NCBI RefSeq assembly: GCF_014643735.1
Contig: NZ_BMKA01000001.1
Span: forward strand, 124,001 to 188,000
Origin: Neptunicoccus cionae
Lineage (GTDB): Bacteria > Pseudomonadota > Alphaproteobacteria > Rhodobacterales > Rhodobacteraceae
DNA: 64,000 bases
Direction of reading: 5' to 3'
The translations under genes and the position numbers were made by a program. The notes below the pieces were generated by a model. The model was not told the origin of the DNA. It saw only the letters and a program-made list of their open reading frames with translations, and ran no database searches. Every line of letters begins with the position of its first letter. The stretch's first letter is position 1. Below are positions 25,540 to 34,600 of this stretch, in pieces.

Positions 25540-26301
25540 TCATTCAAACAGGCTGTCGCGCAGTTTTTCCGCCCCGTCTTGAATAATCGTTTTCTGCGCA
25601 ATCGCCTGTGCCACGGTCAACCGCTGGGACGGGCCGTGAAACGCCAGAGACGCAAGGTAACGCCCGGACGGGTCTGTCACGGGAACGGCCAGTGCGACCA
25701 TGCCTTCCATGAATTCTCCATTGTCGATGGCAAAGCCCTGTTTGCGGATCTGGGCAAGCTCTTCCAGCAGGGCGGCGGGAGTCAAAATGGTCGCTTCGGT
25801 CAGGGGCTTCAGGTCCAGCGCCGCCACAAAGGCCCGCCGCGCAGCCGGAGCCATCGAGGCCATATAAGCCTTACCACTGGCAGTGCAGTGGAACGGCACA
25901 TGAGAGCCGACAGGAAGCTGGATGCGAAGAGGCCAGTCAGTATCGACGCGGTCGAGATAATGCATCCCGCTTTCTTGTGGCACCACATAATTAACCGCTT
26001 CGTTTACCCGCTGCGCAATCTGTTCCAAAATCTGGTGACGGCTGTGAAAGTCTCGCGCCGAATGAATTAAACCTGCGCCAAGGTCCATCAGTCGCCGCGC
26101 CGGTTTCATCCGTTTGCCATCTGCGCATCGGGTAAGGAACCCTTCCTGTTCAAGCGTAGTGCACAACCGGTGCACTGTCTGTTTTGGCAGGTCAAGATGT
26201 TCGTTAATCTGGGTCGGTGTAAGTGGTTCGTCCGCGCGGCCGAGGATCTCTAGGATCAACAAGGTGCGCAAATTTGTGGGGATGCGATCTGCGTCGGTCA
26301 T
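25540..26301 (-). CDS. IclR-family transcriptional regulator
   Basis: 253 residues from ATG 26301 (AAGGAA ribosome site). N-terminal winged helix (LRTLLILEILGRADEPLTPT, LPKQTVHRLCTTLEQEGFL) and C-terminal effector domain with the IclR signature (FHCTASGKAYMASM ... EILEEL-like LLEELAQIRKQGFAIDNGEF). It is divergent from the GMC gene with 93 bases between and most likely controls it. IclR regulators often govern catabolism of small acids and aromatics. The intergenic dyads at 26332-26370 are candidate operators. Confidence 0.9.
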   Translation of the reverse strand: MTDADRIPTNLRTLLILEILGRADEPLTPTQINEHLDLPKQTVHRLCTTLEQEGFLTRCADGKRMKPARRLMDLGAGLIHSARDFHSRHQILEQIAQRVNEAVNYVVPQESGMHYLDRVDTDWPLRIQLPVGSHVPFHCTASGKAYMASMAPAARRAFVAALDLKPLTEATILTPAALLEELAQIRKQGFAIDNGEFMEGMVALAVPVTDPSGRYLASLAFHGPSQRLTVAQAIAQKTIIQDGAEKLRDSLFE

Positions 26302-26331
26302 GTTTTTCCTTTGCAATAGCTTTTGATCTCT

Positions 26332-26370
26332 GTTTAGCTCATTTTTGAGTTGAAACAAGACTATAAGTCT
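26332..26370. promoter_or_regulatory. Candidate IclR operators between iclR and the GMC gene
   Basis: Two adjacent dyads: GTTTAGCTCA (26332-26341) with TGAGTTGAAAC (26346-26356), imperfect but with matching GTTT/AAAC ends and CTCA/TGAG centre, and the perfect AGACT-ATA-AGTCT (26358-26370). They occupy most of the divergent promoter region. Assignment to IclR is by position. Confidence 0.45.
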
Positions 26371-26394
26371 CATTTTTTGCAAATTGGAGTGCTT

Positions 26395-27996
26395 TTGGAG
26401 TTTGACTACCTTGTCATAGGGGCTGGTTCCGCAGGATGTGCTGCCGCAGCGCGTCTGTCCGAAGATGGACGGCATTCGGTTGCGCTGGTCGAGGCTGGTG
26501 GCAAGGACACCAACCCGTGGATTCATATTCCGGTGGGCTATTTCAAGACGATGGGCAATCCGGCGACCGACTGGATGTATCGCACCGCCCCTGATCCGGG
26601 GTTGAACGGACGGGATATTCCGTGGCCACGGGGTAAGGTTTTGGGTGGATCATCTTCTATCAATGGATTGTTGTATGTTCGCGGACAGGCCGAGGACTTT
26701 GACGGCTGGCGCCAGCTTGGCAACGAGGGCTGGGGCTGGGATGATGTTCTGCCCTATTTCACCAAGGCCGAAACTTGGAAAGGTGAGCCGAAATCGCAGG
26801 ATCGCGGGACGGCTGGTCCGCTGTCCGTTTCGCCCACACGTCTGAAGCGGGATGTGGTGGATTACTGGATGGATGCGGCAGAGGCAGCGGGCTACAGGCG
26901 CAATTCCGATTACAACAGCGGCGATCAGGAAGGTGTTGGCTATTTCCAGTTAACGCTGGATGGCGGACGGCGGTGCTCCTCGGCGCGTGCCTATCTGAAA
27001 CCGGCGCGGGGTCGCAAAAACCTGCACATTCTGACTCATGCACAGACCGAACGTGTTGTGATCGCTGATGGTCGGGCAACCGGTGTGGTGGTGAACCGCA
27101 ACGGCCAGAGCGAAACCCTGAAGGCGCGGCGTGAAGTGATCTTGTGTGCAGGGGCAATCGGCTCGCCGCAGATCCTGATGCTGTCAGGGGTCGGCAACGG
27201 CGCGGATCTGGCGGAGCAGGGGATCGAAACCGTTTGCCATCTGCCCGGTGTGGGCCGGAACTTGCAAGACCACTTGCAAGCGCGCCCTGTGTTCAAAACC
27301 TCGCTCGGGACCATCAACGTCGAAATTAACAACCTGTTCAAGCAGGGGCTTATCGGGCTGCGCTATTTGCTGACCCAGTCCGGTCCGATGACAATGGCAG
27401 CCAGTCTTGGGACCGGATTTCTGAAAACCGATCCGCGCATGGCGACGCCCGATATCCAGTTTCACATTCAACCGTGGAGCGCGGATAAACCGGCGGACGG
27501 ACCGCATAAGTTTTCCGGTTTCACCGCGTCCGTGCTGCAAATGCGCCCAGAAAGCACGGGGCATCTTAAACTGGCCAGCAAGGATTTCCGCGACCATCCC
27601 GAAATCCATCCGAACTATCTGGCGACAGAAACGGACCAGCGCACGTTGGTCGCTGGGATCGAGATTGCCCGCAAAATCGCGCGGACCAGTCCGCTGGCGG
27701 ATTATATTTCAGAGGAACACGCGCCGGGGGCGGGGGTAGCCTTGGGCGATTACGCAGCGACGCTGGATTGGGCGCGGGACACGTCTGTGACGATCTATCA
27801 CCCGACCGGCACCTGCAAAATGGGCCGCGACAGTCAGGCGGTCGTCGATCCGCAACTGCGGGTTCACGGGGTGGACGGATTGCGGGTGGCAGATGCCTCT
27901 ATCATGCCTGTGATCACAAGCGGCAACACCAATGCCCCGTGCATCATGATCGGGGAAAAACTGGCGGCAATGGTTCTGGAGGATGCAGGCAAATGA
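26395..27996 (+). CDS. GMC-family FAD-dependent alcohol dehydrogenase (choline dehydrogenase-like)
   Basis: About 533-residue flavoprotein. N-terminal FAD motif FDYLVIGAGSAGCAAAARL, GMC signature 1 (PRGKVLGGSSSINGLLYVRG, about residue 85), signature 2 (GAIGSPQILMLSGVG, about 260) and the C-terminal active-site block YHPTGTCKMG with NTNAPCIMIGEK. It oxidises an alcohol and passes electrons to quinone or a carrier. The start is uncertain: TTG 26395 has GGAG 5 bases upstream; GTG 26389 is the alternative. Its last codons overlap the terC start, so the two are coupled. Confidence 0.9.
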   Translation: MEFDYLVIGAGSAGCAAAARLSEDGRHSVALVEAGGKDTNPWIHIPVGYFKTMGNPATDWMYRTAPDPGLNGRDIPWPRGKVLGGSSSINGLLYVRGQAEDFDGWRQLGNEGWGWDDVLPYFTKAETWKGEPKSQDRGTAGPLSVSPTRLKRDVVDYWMDAAEAAGYRRNSDYNSGDQEGVGYFQLTLDGGRRCSSARAYLKPARGRKNLHILTHAQTERVVIADGRATGVVVNRNGQSETLKARREVILCAGAIGSPQILMLSGVGNGADLAEQGIETVCHLPGVGRNLQDHLQARPVFKTSLGTINVEINNLFKQGLIGLRYLLTQSGPMTMAASLGTGFLKTDPRMATPDIQFHIQPWSADKPADGPHKFSGFTASVLQMRPESTGHLKLASKDFRDHPEIHPNYLATETDQRTLVAGIEIARKIARTSPLADYISEEHAPGAGVALGDYAATLDWARDTSVTIYHPTGTCKMGRDSQAVVDPQLRVHGVDGLRVADASIMPVITSGNTNAPCIMIGEKLAAMVLEDAGK

Positions 27997-28661
27997 TGGA
28001 TATGGTGCTTGATTTTGGCAAGATTATCATCGCGGATTTGATCCTATCCGGTGACAATGCGCTGATCATCGGTATGGCGGCGGCGGGGCTGGCGCCGGAG
28101 TTGCGCAAGAAGGCAATTCTGTATGGGATGGTCATCGCGGCGGTGTTGCGGATTGTTTTTGCGGTGGTAGCGACCAAACTTCTGGGAATTCCGGGCATTT
28201 TGTTTGTCGGCTCGCTGCTGCTGGTCTGGGTGTGTTGGCGGCTTTATCAGGAAATCCGCGAGAATGTGGACGAACAGGCGGAACATGCCCTGATGGATGC
28301 CGAGGACCCGACCAAGGGCTACACCGGCGCACCCACGCGCACGCTGTTTTCCGCGCTGGTGTCGATCACGATAGCTGACGTGTCTATGTCGCTCGACAAT
28401 GTTTTGGCGGTGGCAGCGATTGCTGACGGGGATACCAATATGTTGATCTTCGGTCTGGCGCTGGCGATCATCCTGATGGCCTTTGCCGCAACGATGATCA
28501 TGCACCTGTTAACGATGTACCCGTGGATTTCATGGCTCGGCCTGATCGTGCTGGTCTATGTGGCCGGTGAAATGATGTATCGCGGATTTTTTGATGCCAG
28601 CAGTGGCGTGGGGCCGATGCTGGGGCTGATAGAAGGGTATAATTTAAGCAAGGGGCACTAG
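27993..28661 (+). CDS. TerC-family integral membrane protein
   Basis: 222 residues with about seven membrane segments. Two acidic motifs of the family are visible: ILSGDNALIIGMAA (about residue 18) and MSLDNVLAVAAIAD (about 130), each with an Asp in a membrane helix. TerC proteins are linked to metal (manganese, tellurite) export. The start ATGATG at 27993 overlaps the GMC stop, which places a metal- or ion-exporter-like protein in translational coupling with a flavoprotein. An exporter role for the pathway is speculation. Confidence 0.9.
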   Translation: MMDMVLDFGKIIIADLILSGDNALIIGMAAAGLAPELRKKAILYGMVIAAVLRIVFAVVATKLLGIPGILFVGSLLLVWVCWRLYQEIRENVDEQAEHALMDAEDPTKGYTGAPTRTLFSALVSITIADVSMSLDNVLAVAAIADGDTNMLIFGLALAIILMAFAATMIMHLLTMYPWISWLGLIVLVYVAGEMMYRGFFDASSGVGPMLGLIEGYNLSKGH

Positions 28662-28788
28662 CCCCCTCTGCCACAGATAATTCAGCGGATTGGGGAGGAT
28701 CGAGCGATCGTATCCGTATGAATAAGCCGAACCAAACGCCTTCGTGGTTTGGCAATATACTAAGAAGGCTACATTTTGGGAGGACGTA

Positions 28789-29895
28789 ATGTTCAATTTG
28801 AAGACGATTGCCAAGGGGGCCGCAGCATCCGTTGTCGGCGCATCCTTGTTTGTATCTTCTGCATTTGGGGAAACAGTGATCCGCATTCAGACGGTGATCT
28901 CGGCCAAGGCAGATGAAGTTGTCATGCTTAAGGACTTCGGGGAAGATGTGACCGCTTTGACCAATGGCGAGGTGCGTTTTGAAATCCTGCCTGCCGGTTC
29001 TGTGGTCGGCGTTGCCGAAACGCTGGATGCTGTGGATGCGGGTCTGATTGACGGTGGCTTTGCCTGGACACACTATTGGTCCGGTAAGCACCCTGCGGCC
29101 ATGCTGTTCGGGTCTCCGGTGGCGGGCGCGGGTGTTGGAATCGACAACATCGCCTTTGTGTCGTGGTTTCAGTTCGGTGGCGGCAAGGAACTCTATGACC
29201 AGCTTTGGGACGAGATGGGTATGAACGTGAAGGGTTTCATGCTGCAACCTGTCGGACCCGAAGCGCTCGGCTGGTTCAAAGAGCCGATCACTTCTATGGA
29301 TGATTTCCGCAAATACCGCTTCCGCACGCCTCCGGGTATTCCAGGCCAGACCTATAAAGACATCGGCGTGGCCTCTGTCGCGATGGGCGGCGGGGATATT
29401 CTGCCTGCGCTTGAAAAGGGGACGATTGATGCGGCTGAATGGTGCTGCCCCAAGCCTGACTCTGTCTTCGGCTTTCAGAAAGTCCTGAAGCATTACTACC
29501 TGCAAGGGTTGCATCAGGTTGTTGTGAACGCGGATCTTTACCTTAACAAGGATGTCTATGACAGCCTGACACCGCTGCAACAAAAAGCCATCGAAGTGGC
29601 GGCGAATGCGTCCCTGTCCAAAGCCATGTCCTACCGGATTTACGAAAACGGCAAGGCGCTGAAGGATCTGACGGAAAACCACGGCGTGATCCTGCACGAC
29701 ACGCCTGCGGATTATTTCCCGGCCTATATGAACGCGGCCAAAGCCTCGCTCGAAAAGAATGCGGCAGAGAACGAGTTCTTTGCCAAGGTCTGGCAGTCTC
29801 AAAAGGATTTCGCAGCGATTGCTGTGCCGTACTGGGCTGGTTCGCAAGCCTCTAATGCGGCGCTCGGCAAGGCGTTTGCTGACTCTGTAAAATAA
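28789..29895 (+). CDS. TRAP transporter substrate-binding protein (DctP family)
   Basis: 368-residue periplasmic binding protein. Start ATG 28789 has GGGAGGA upstream and gives a signal peptide (KGAAASVVGASLFVSSAFG, cleavage before ETVIRIQT). Family landmarks include KYRFRTPPGIPGQTYKDIG and IDAAEWCCPKPDS, the latter the ligand-contact region around Trp typical of the TakP/alpha-keto-acid branch; the double Cys is unusual. It is followed by a hairpin and the fused DctQM gene. The ligand is unknown, likely an organic anion. Confidence 0.9.
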   Translation: MFNLKTIAKGAAASVVGASLFVSSAFGETVIRIQTVISAKADEVVMLKDFGEDVTALTNGEVRFEILPAGSVVGVAETLDAVDAGLIDGGFAWTHYWSGKHPAAMLFGSPVAGAGVGIDNIAFVSWFQFGGGKELYDQLWDEMGMNVKGFMLQPVGPEALGWFKEPITSMDDFRKYRFRTPPGIPGQTYKDIGVASVAMGGGDILPALEKGTIDAAEWCCPKPDSVFGFQKVLKHYYLQGLHQVVVNADLYLNKDVYDSLTPLQQKAIEVAANASLSKAMSYRIYENGKALKDLTENHGVILHDTPADYFPAYMNAAKASLEKNAAENEFFAKVWQSQKDFAAIAVPYWAGSQASNAALGKAFADSVK

Positions 29896-29901
29896 ACTGC
29901 G

Positions 29902-29927
29902 CGGGGCGCGGCTGCGGCTGCGCCCCG
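29902..29927 (+). terminator. Hairpin between dctP and dctQM
   Basis: CGGGGCGC (29902-29909) pairs with GCGCCCCG (29920-29927) around a 10-base loop, just after the dctP stop. A weaker AAGCGCC/GGCGTTTT hairpin follows near 29941-29965. The likely effect is partial termination so that binding protein exceeds membrane subunit. Confidence 0.6.
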
Positions 29928-29991
29928 AACCGTCTATTTGCAAGCGCCTTTCTGAGGGGGCGTTTTCATATAAACACGGGGAGAGTGTCGC

Positions 29992-32247
29992 ATGGCAGAA
30001 GAAGTGGAACCGGGCAAACTGGAAATCACGGACGAGCTGATCGCAGAGCGGAATGATTTTATTCCGGGCCAGACGCCAGCGGATATGACGCCCTGGATGC
30101 GCCCGATTGTTGCGGTCATCGATGTGCTGAACCTCTGGGTCGGGCGGTTGGCCTGCCTGCTGGTTATTCCGATCATCGCGGTGATGGTGATAGAGGTGGT
30201 CAGCCGCAAGTTGTTCCTTGCGCCCACCGATTATTCCTTTGAATACAGCCGGATGCTGGCGGGGGCCATGTTCATGCTTGGCGCCGGATACGCCCTGATG
30301 CGCGGGGTGCACATCCGTGCCGATTTCATTTACCGGAACTGGAGCAAGGAAACCCAGATGACGGTGGACGGGCTGTTGTATCTGGCCTTCTACTTTCCGG
30401 CGATGGTGTTCTTTCTCTGGGTGTCGTTTGAATATACCTCAAAGGCCTGGGTGACGTGGGAGCGCAGCATGGACACGGCGATGATGGCGCCCCTTGCGCC
30501 TGCGCGTACGGCCATGCCGCTCTGTGCGTTATTGCTGCTGTTGCAGGGCATTTCAGAGCTGCTGAAAACCCTTTACGAGATGAGCGCCGCGCGCCGCCGT
30601 CTGTTTCTGATTGCCTTGCCGTTCTATCTGGTAGGGCTGACGATCGTCTTTCTGGCGACGGTTTATCCAAATATGATCCCGCTGGGCGACTGGTGGCGCA
30701 GCCTTGTTGGCGGACTTGGTGGCAGTGGTGTGTCGCAGGAAACCATCGGCCTGATCATGATCGCAGTGATGCTGTTCTCGATCTTCGTCGGCTTTCCGAT
30801 TTCCTTTACCCTGATCTTCCTTGCCTTCGTTTTCGGGGCTTGGGGGTTCAAGGCGAAGATGGCGTTCTATCTACAAACCTTTCAGTTCAATTCGACCATG
30901 CTGGATGAACAACTGGTGGCGGTTCCGCTGTTTGTGTTCATGGGTATCCTGATGGAAAAGGCCGGTCTGATGGAACGGCTGTTTACGGCGATCCAATTGA
31001 TGTTTTCGCGCACCCGCGGGGCGTTGTTCGTGGCGGTCCTGTTCGTGTCGATGATCTTTGCCGCCGCGACAGGCATTGTGGGCGCATCGGTGACGATCCT
31101 TGGCATTATGGCAGCCCGCACGATGAATAAATCGGGCTATGACGTACGTCTTGCAGCGGGCACGATCACGGCGGGGGGGACGCTGGGTATTCTGATCCCG
31201 CCCTCGATCATGCTGGTGGTGATGGGGCCGGTGCTGGAGGTTCCGGTGACAGAGCTGTTTCAGGCCGCGATCATTCCGGGGATCATGCTGGCGGTGCTTT
31301 ATATGGTCTACGCGCTTGTGCGGTGCTGGATCAATCCCGACCTTGGCCCGATCCTGCCTGTGGATGAACAGCCTGAAACCTCGCCCTATTACGCGCTGGA
31401 GTTCACGTCGGTTTTTGCCTCCCTTGTGGTGATGATCTGGCTGATTACGCTGGGCATCAACGGCAGCCTTTCGGGCCTGTTTCCGTTCGCTGGCCTGATC
31501 GTGCCGCTGGCTTGGGTCGCGGTGATGTGGGCCGTTTACACTTGGGCGCGCAAAGTCCGGCCGGGCGGATTTTATTATTCCGATCTGTGGTATGAATTCT
31601 TCATGGGGCTGGTGCCACCCACAACGCTTATCGCCTTTGCACTCGGCTCTATTCTTGCAGGCTGGGCCACACCGGCCGAGGCTGCGGCCTGCGGGGCCTT
31701 TGGCGCGTTGCTGCTGTCGCTCGCCTACAACAAACTGACTTGGGCGAGTTTTTATGATGCGATGATCAAGACGCTGGAAATCACCGTTCTGATCATGTTC
31801 CTCGTAGCCGCCTCCAACTTCTTTGGCGCAGTGTTCAGCCGCCTTGGCACACCGACCATGCTGACCGAACTGCTGCTGGCATGGGAGCTGGCGCCGACCA
31901 TGATCCTGATCATCATCATGGCGCTGATCTTCCTGTTGGGCTGGCCGCTAGAATGGGTGCCGATCGTCCTGATCATCGTGCCGATCCTTGTGCCAACGCT
32001 AGAGGCTTTGCAGATCAATCTGACGTGGTTTGCCATTCTGGTGGCGGTGAACCTGCAAACGGCGTGGCTGTCGCCGCCCGTGGCGCTGTCGGCCTACTTC
32101 CTCAAAGGCGTGGTGCCTGAGTGGGACCTGAAGGACATTTACCTTGGTATGATGCAGTTCATGCTGATCCAGTTGCTCGGGCTGATCCTGATCTTTTCCT
32201 TCCCGCAAATCGCGCTTTGGTTGCCGGCTTATTTCGCAGGGCAGTAG
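29992..32247 (+). CDS. Fused TRAP transporter permease DctQM
   Basis: 751-residue membrane protein. Residues about 35-200 form the small 4-TM DctQ part (RMLAGAMFMLGAGYALMRGV, HIRADFIYR) and residues about 215-751 the large DctM part (VPLFVFMGILMEKAGLMERL, AATGIVGASVTILGIMAART, GTLGILIPPSIMLVVMGPV, LGWPLEWVPIVLIIVPILVP). The fusion arrangement is known in the TRAP family but differs from the two other TRAP systems here, which have separate subunits. It uses a sodium gradient to import the anion captured by DctP. Confidence 0.93.
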   Translation: MAEEVEPGKLEITDELIAERNDFIPGQTPADMTPWMRPIVAVIDVLNLWVGRLACLLVIPIIAVMVIEVVSRKLFLAPTDYSFEYSRMLAGAMFMLGAGYALMRGVHIRADFIYRNWSKETQMTVDGLLYLAFYFPAMVFFLWVSFEYTSKAWVTWERSMDTAMMAPLAPARTAMPLCALLLLLQGISELLKTLYEMSAARRRLFLIALPFYLVGLTIVFLATVYPNMIPLGDWWRSLVGGLGGSGVSQETIGLIMIAVMLFSIFVGFPISFTLIFLAFVFGAWGFKAKMAFYLQTFQFNSTMLDEQLVAVPLFVFMGILMEKAGLMERLFTAIQLMFSRTRGALFVAVLFVSMIFAAATGIVGASVTILGIMAARTMNKSGYDVRLAAGTITAGGTLGILIPPSIMLVVMGPVLEVPVTELFQAAIIPGIMLAVLYMVYALVRCWINPDLGPILPVDEQPETSPYYALEFTSVFASLVVMIWLITLGINGSLSGLFPFAGLIVPLAWVAVMWAVYTWARKVRPGGFYYSDLWYEFFMGLVPPTTLIAFALGSILAGWATPAEAAACGAFGALLLSLAYNKLTWASFYDAMIKTLEITVLIMFLVAASNFFGAVFSRLGTPTMLTELLLAWELAPTMILIIIMALIFLLGWPLEWVPIVLIIVPILVPTLEALQINLTWFAILVAVNLQTAWLSPPVALSAYFLKGVVPEWDLKDIYLGMMQFMLIQLLGLILIFSFPQIALWLPAYFAGQ

Positions 32248-32318
32248 CCGGGAGAAACCGCTTGCACATGGTCGGCTGATCCGGTTTGAAATGGCCGACC
32301 ATAAAAAGGAGCGGCGCA

Positions 32319-33578
32319 ATGTTTGCCAAAGAAGGTTTGATTGACGAAATCCGTGGACGGTTCGCCCATGTGGACAACTGCCCGTTTCAGGGGCCGCGGG
32401 TGTTCTTTGAAAACGCGGGCGGCGCGTTGACGCTGAAGTCGGCGGTAGAGACGACAACCTTTTACGCCTCCATCCCAGATAATCAGGGCCGCGATAACGT
32501 GGCCAGCGCCGAATTGATGCGGGTCATCGCCAAGGCCAAAGACGACATGCGCGTGTTCTTCAACGCGCCAAAGGGTCAGTTCTTTGTGGGCGAAAGCGGC
32601 ACCGAATTGTTGTTCCGCATGATCCGCACGGCGGTGATCGAAAGTGGTGCGGGCAAGGTTCTGGGCAGCACGCTGGAACATCCCGCCAGCCGCTCTGCCG
32701 CGCTGCGCTGGGCGGGGATTGCGGGCAAGGACTATATTTCGGTGCCCCACGACGATGAAACCGGCTCTGTCAGTGCGGATGACTATGCGCCTCATGTGAC
32801 GTCTGATACGGTTGTGGCCACCATCCTGCACACCTCTCCGGTCACGGGGATGGCCGTGGATGTGGAGGGGATCGTCAAGGTGATCCGCGCCACCGCACCT
32901 GACTGTCTGATCATTGTGGACGGTATCCAGCACGCAGCCCACGGGCGGCTCGATATTGCTGCTTACGGCGTGGACGGTTATGCAGTGTCCCCTTACAAAG
33001 TGTTCTCCCGTCACGGCTATGGTGTTGCTTGGGTCTCGGACCGTTTGGGCGCGATGAACCACGATATGCTGATCAACGGACCTGCTGACAATTGGGAGTT
33101 TGGCACACGGGACACAGGCGCTTATGCGACGTTTTCCGATGTGGTGGAGTACTTTGACTGGCTCGGCGGGCAGCTTACAGACAGCTCCGACCGGCGTGAA
33201 CGGATAGAGGCAGCAGGCGCAGCGATCCATGCCCATGAGAAAAACCTCACCGATGCGATGCTGCACGGGGTTGGCAACCTCAAGGGCGTTGCCGAACTGG
33301 ATGGCGTGTCCGTGATCGGCGGCATCGACAATCCCCTGCGCGAAGGTCTGGTGTCCCTGACAGTTGAAGGCATGACAGCGGCGGACGTAGTGACTGCGCT
33401 GAACGCCCAGAACATCCGCACCCACCTGCGCAAGGCGGACCATTACTCGGGCAACGTACTTGATCCGCTCGGACTCGACAGTTGCGTGCGCGTATCCATG
33501 TGCCACTACAACACCGAACAGGAAGTTTCGCAGTTTCTGACAGCCATGCAGGGGATTGTGGACAGCCGTTCCACTTAA
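32319..33578 (+). CDS. Class V PLP-dependent aminotransferase (cysteine desulfurase/isopenicillin-N-epimerase-like)
   Basis: 419-residue fold-type I PLP enzyme. Landmarks: FFENAGGALTLKSAV at the N-terminus, FVGESGTELLFRMIR (cofactor phosphate), LHTSPVTGMAVDVEGI, VDGIQHAAHGRLDI (PLP-binding Asp and Gln-His) and the Schiff-base Lys227 in SPYKVFSRHG. The desulfurase active-site Cys region is not evident, so a transaminase, epimerase or lyase role is possible. ATG 32319 follows AAGGAG. It is 71 bases after the DctQM gene on the same strand and probably acts on the imported compound or its product. Confidence 0.85.
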   Translation: MFAKEGLIDEIRGRFAHVDNCPFQGPRVFFENAGGALTLKSAVETTTFYASIPDNQGRDNVASAELMRVIAKAKDDMRVFFNAPKGQFFVGESGTELLFRMIRTAVIESGAGKVLGSTLEHPASRSAALRWAGIAGKDYISVPHDDETGSVSADDYAPHVTSDTVVATILHTSPVTGMAVDVEGIVKVIRATAPDCLIIVDGIQHAAHGRLDIAAYGVDGYAVSPYKVFSRHGYGVAWVSDRLGAMNHDMLINGPADNWEFGTRDTGAYATFSDVVEYFDWLGGQLTDSSDRRERIEAAGAAIHAHEKNLTDAMLHGVGNLKGVAELDGVSVIGGIDNPLREGLVSLTVEGMTAADVVTALNAQNIRTHLRKADHYSGNVLDPLGLDSCVRVSMCHYNTEQEVSQFLTAMQGIVDSRST

Positions 33579-33657
33579 ACGAACAGTGAAATTCGTTACT
33601 GCCAGATGACACATCGGGTGCCCCGTTCTACATTCAGGTAACAGAACGGAGGCACCC

Positions 33658-34200
33658 ATGACCCACGTACCAGTCCAAGTCCAAGGCATTCACCACATCA
33701 CCCTGAACGGCGCAGACCGCCAGACCTCGGTCGATTTCTGGGAAGGCGTGCTGGGCATGCCGCTGATTTTCGAGCAACCCAATCTGGACGCGCCAGAGAT
33801 CAACCACCTGTATTTTGACACCGGCGACGGGCGCACCCTGACCGTTTTCACCGAAGAGGGCCGCCAACCGCCGAGCCAGAAGCTCGCCCAGCAACCCGGC
33901 TCCCTGCACCACATCGCCTTTTGGGTGTCCCAAGCCACCATACGGCTGGCCGAGGACCGTCTCAAGGCGCAAGGATACGGGTCCAGCGGGATCAAGGATC
34001 GGGGCTTCATGGATAGCCTCTACTTTCGTGATCCGATGGGCCTGCTGGTGGAACTGGCCAGCTACAAATTCGATCCGCCCCAAGGCAAAACCCACGGGGA
34101 TGTCCTGAACCTCGCCCATAAAATCCGGCTGGAACGGGATGGTCTGGCGATAGAAACAGCGGATGTCGCAGATGCGCTGGCACGGCTGTCAGAGCGGTGA
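33658..34200 (+). CDS. VOC-superfamily (glyoxalase/extradiol dioxygenase-like) protein
   Basis: 180 residues with two vicinal-oxygen-chelate modules: GIHHITLNGADRQTSVDFWE at the N-terminus and LHHIAFWVSQATIRLAEDRL in the second half, then YFRDPMGLLVELASY. The His/Glu metal ligand pattern (His in GIHHIT, His in LHHIAF, Glu in LVELAS) is complete, so it is probably an active metalloenzyme. The substrate is unknown. It follows the PLP gene after 79 bases and has GGAGG before the ATG. Confidence 0.85.
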   Translation: MTHVPVQVQGIHHITLNGADRQTSVDFWEGVLGMPLIFEQPNLDAPEINHLYFDTGDGRTLTVFTEEGRQPPSQKLAQQPGSLHHIAFWVSQATIRLAEDRLKAQGYGSSGIKDRGFMDSLYFRDPMGLLVELASYKFDPPQGKTHGDVLNLAHKIRLERDGLAIETADVADALARLSER

Positions 34201-34315
34201 AGCCCGCGTGGGCCGTGGAGCTTCCCAACCCTTCGCGGCGAAGAAAACCCACTTTATCCCGTAAGGATTGAACCATTCCTTCTGCGAGGCGTTGGGCCTG
34301 CAAAGGAGATTTACC

Positions 34316-34600
34316 ATGGCCGATAAAACCACCGACAGCACACAACCTGAATCGACAGCTGAAACAGAAGGTCTGACAGTTGTAACCCCCGGCGAAGAGC
34401 GCAACATCCGCAAGGAAGCCGTAGACCGCGACGACACACCAGTCGCAGACCTCGCCCGCGAACTGCCCCCCGAAATAAAAGAGGCCGTACGCAGCGAAGG
34501 CACCTGGGACGGCGACGCAGGCCGCCACGACGGCGACGACGCACAAGAAACGTCCGGTGCACTTAGCGGCATTAGGTCTGATCGCAGTAGGGAGGAATGA
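34316..34600 (+). CDS. Small acidic hydrophilic protein of unknown function
   Basis: 94 residues rich in Asp, Glu, Thr and Arg, with no hydrophobic segment and little predicted order. The ATG at 34316 has a strong AAAGGAG site 6-7 bases upstream, which is the main reason to accept it. I recognise no family. It follows the VOC gene by 115 bases. Confidence 0.55.
   Translation: MADKTTDSTQPESTAETEGLTVVTPGEERNIRKEAVDRDDTPVADLARELPPEIKEAVRSEGTWDGDAGRHDGDDAQETSGALSGIRSDRSREE

Noticed and set aside
27768-27992. Longer TerC start inside the GMC gene
   Set aside because: The frame is open upstream but the TerC family start and first membrane helix fit ATGATG at 27993.
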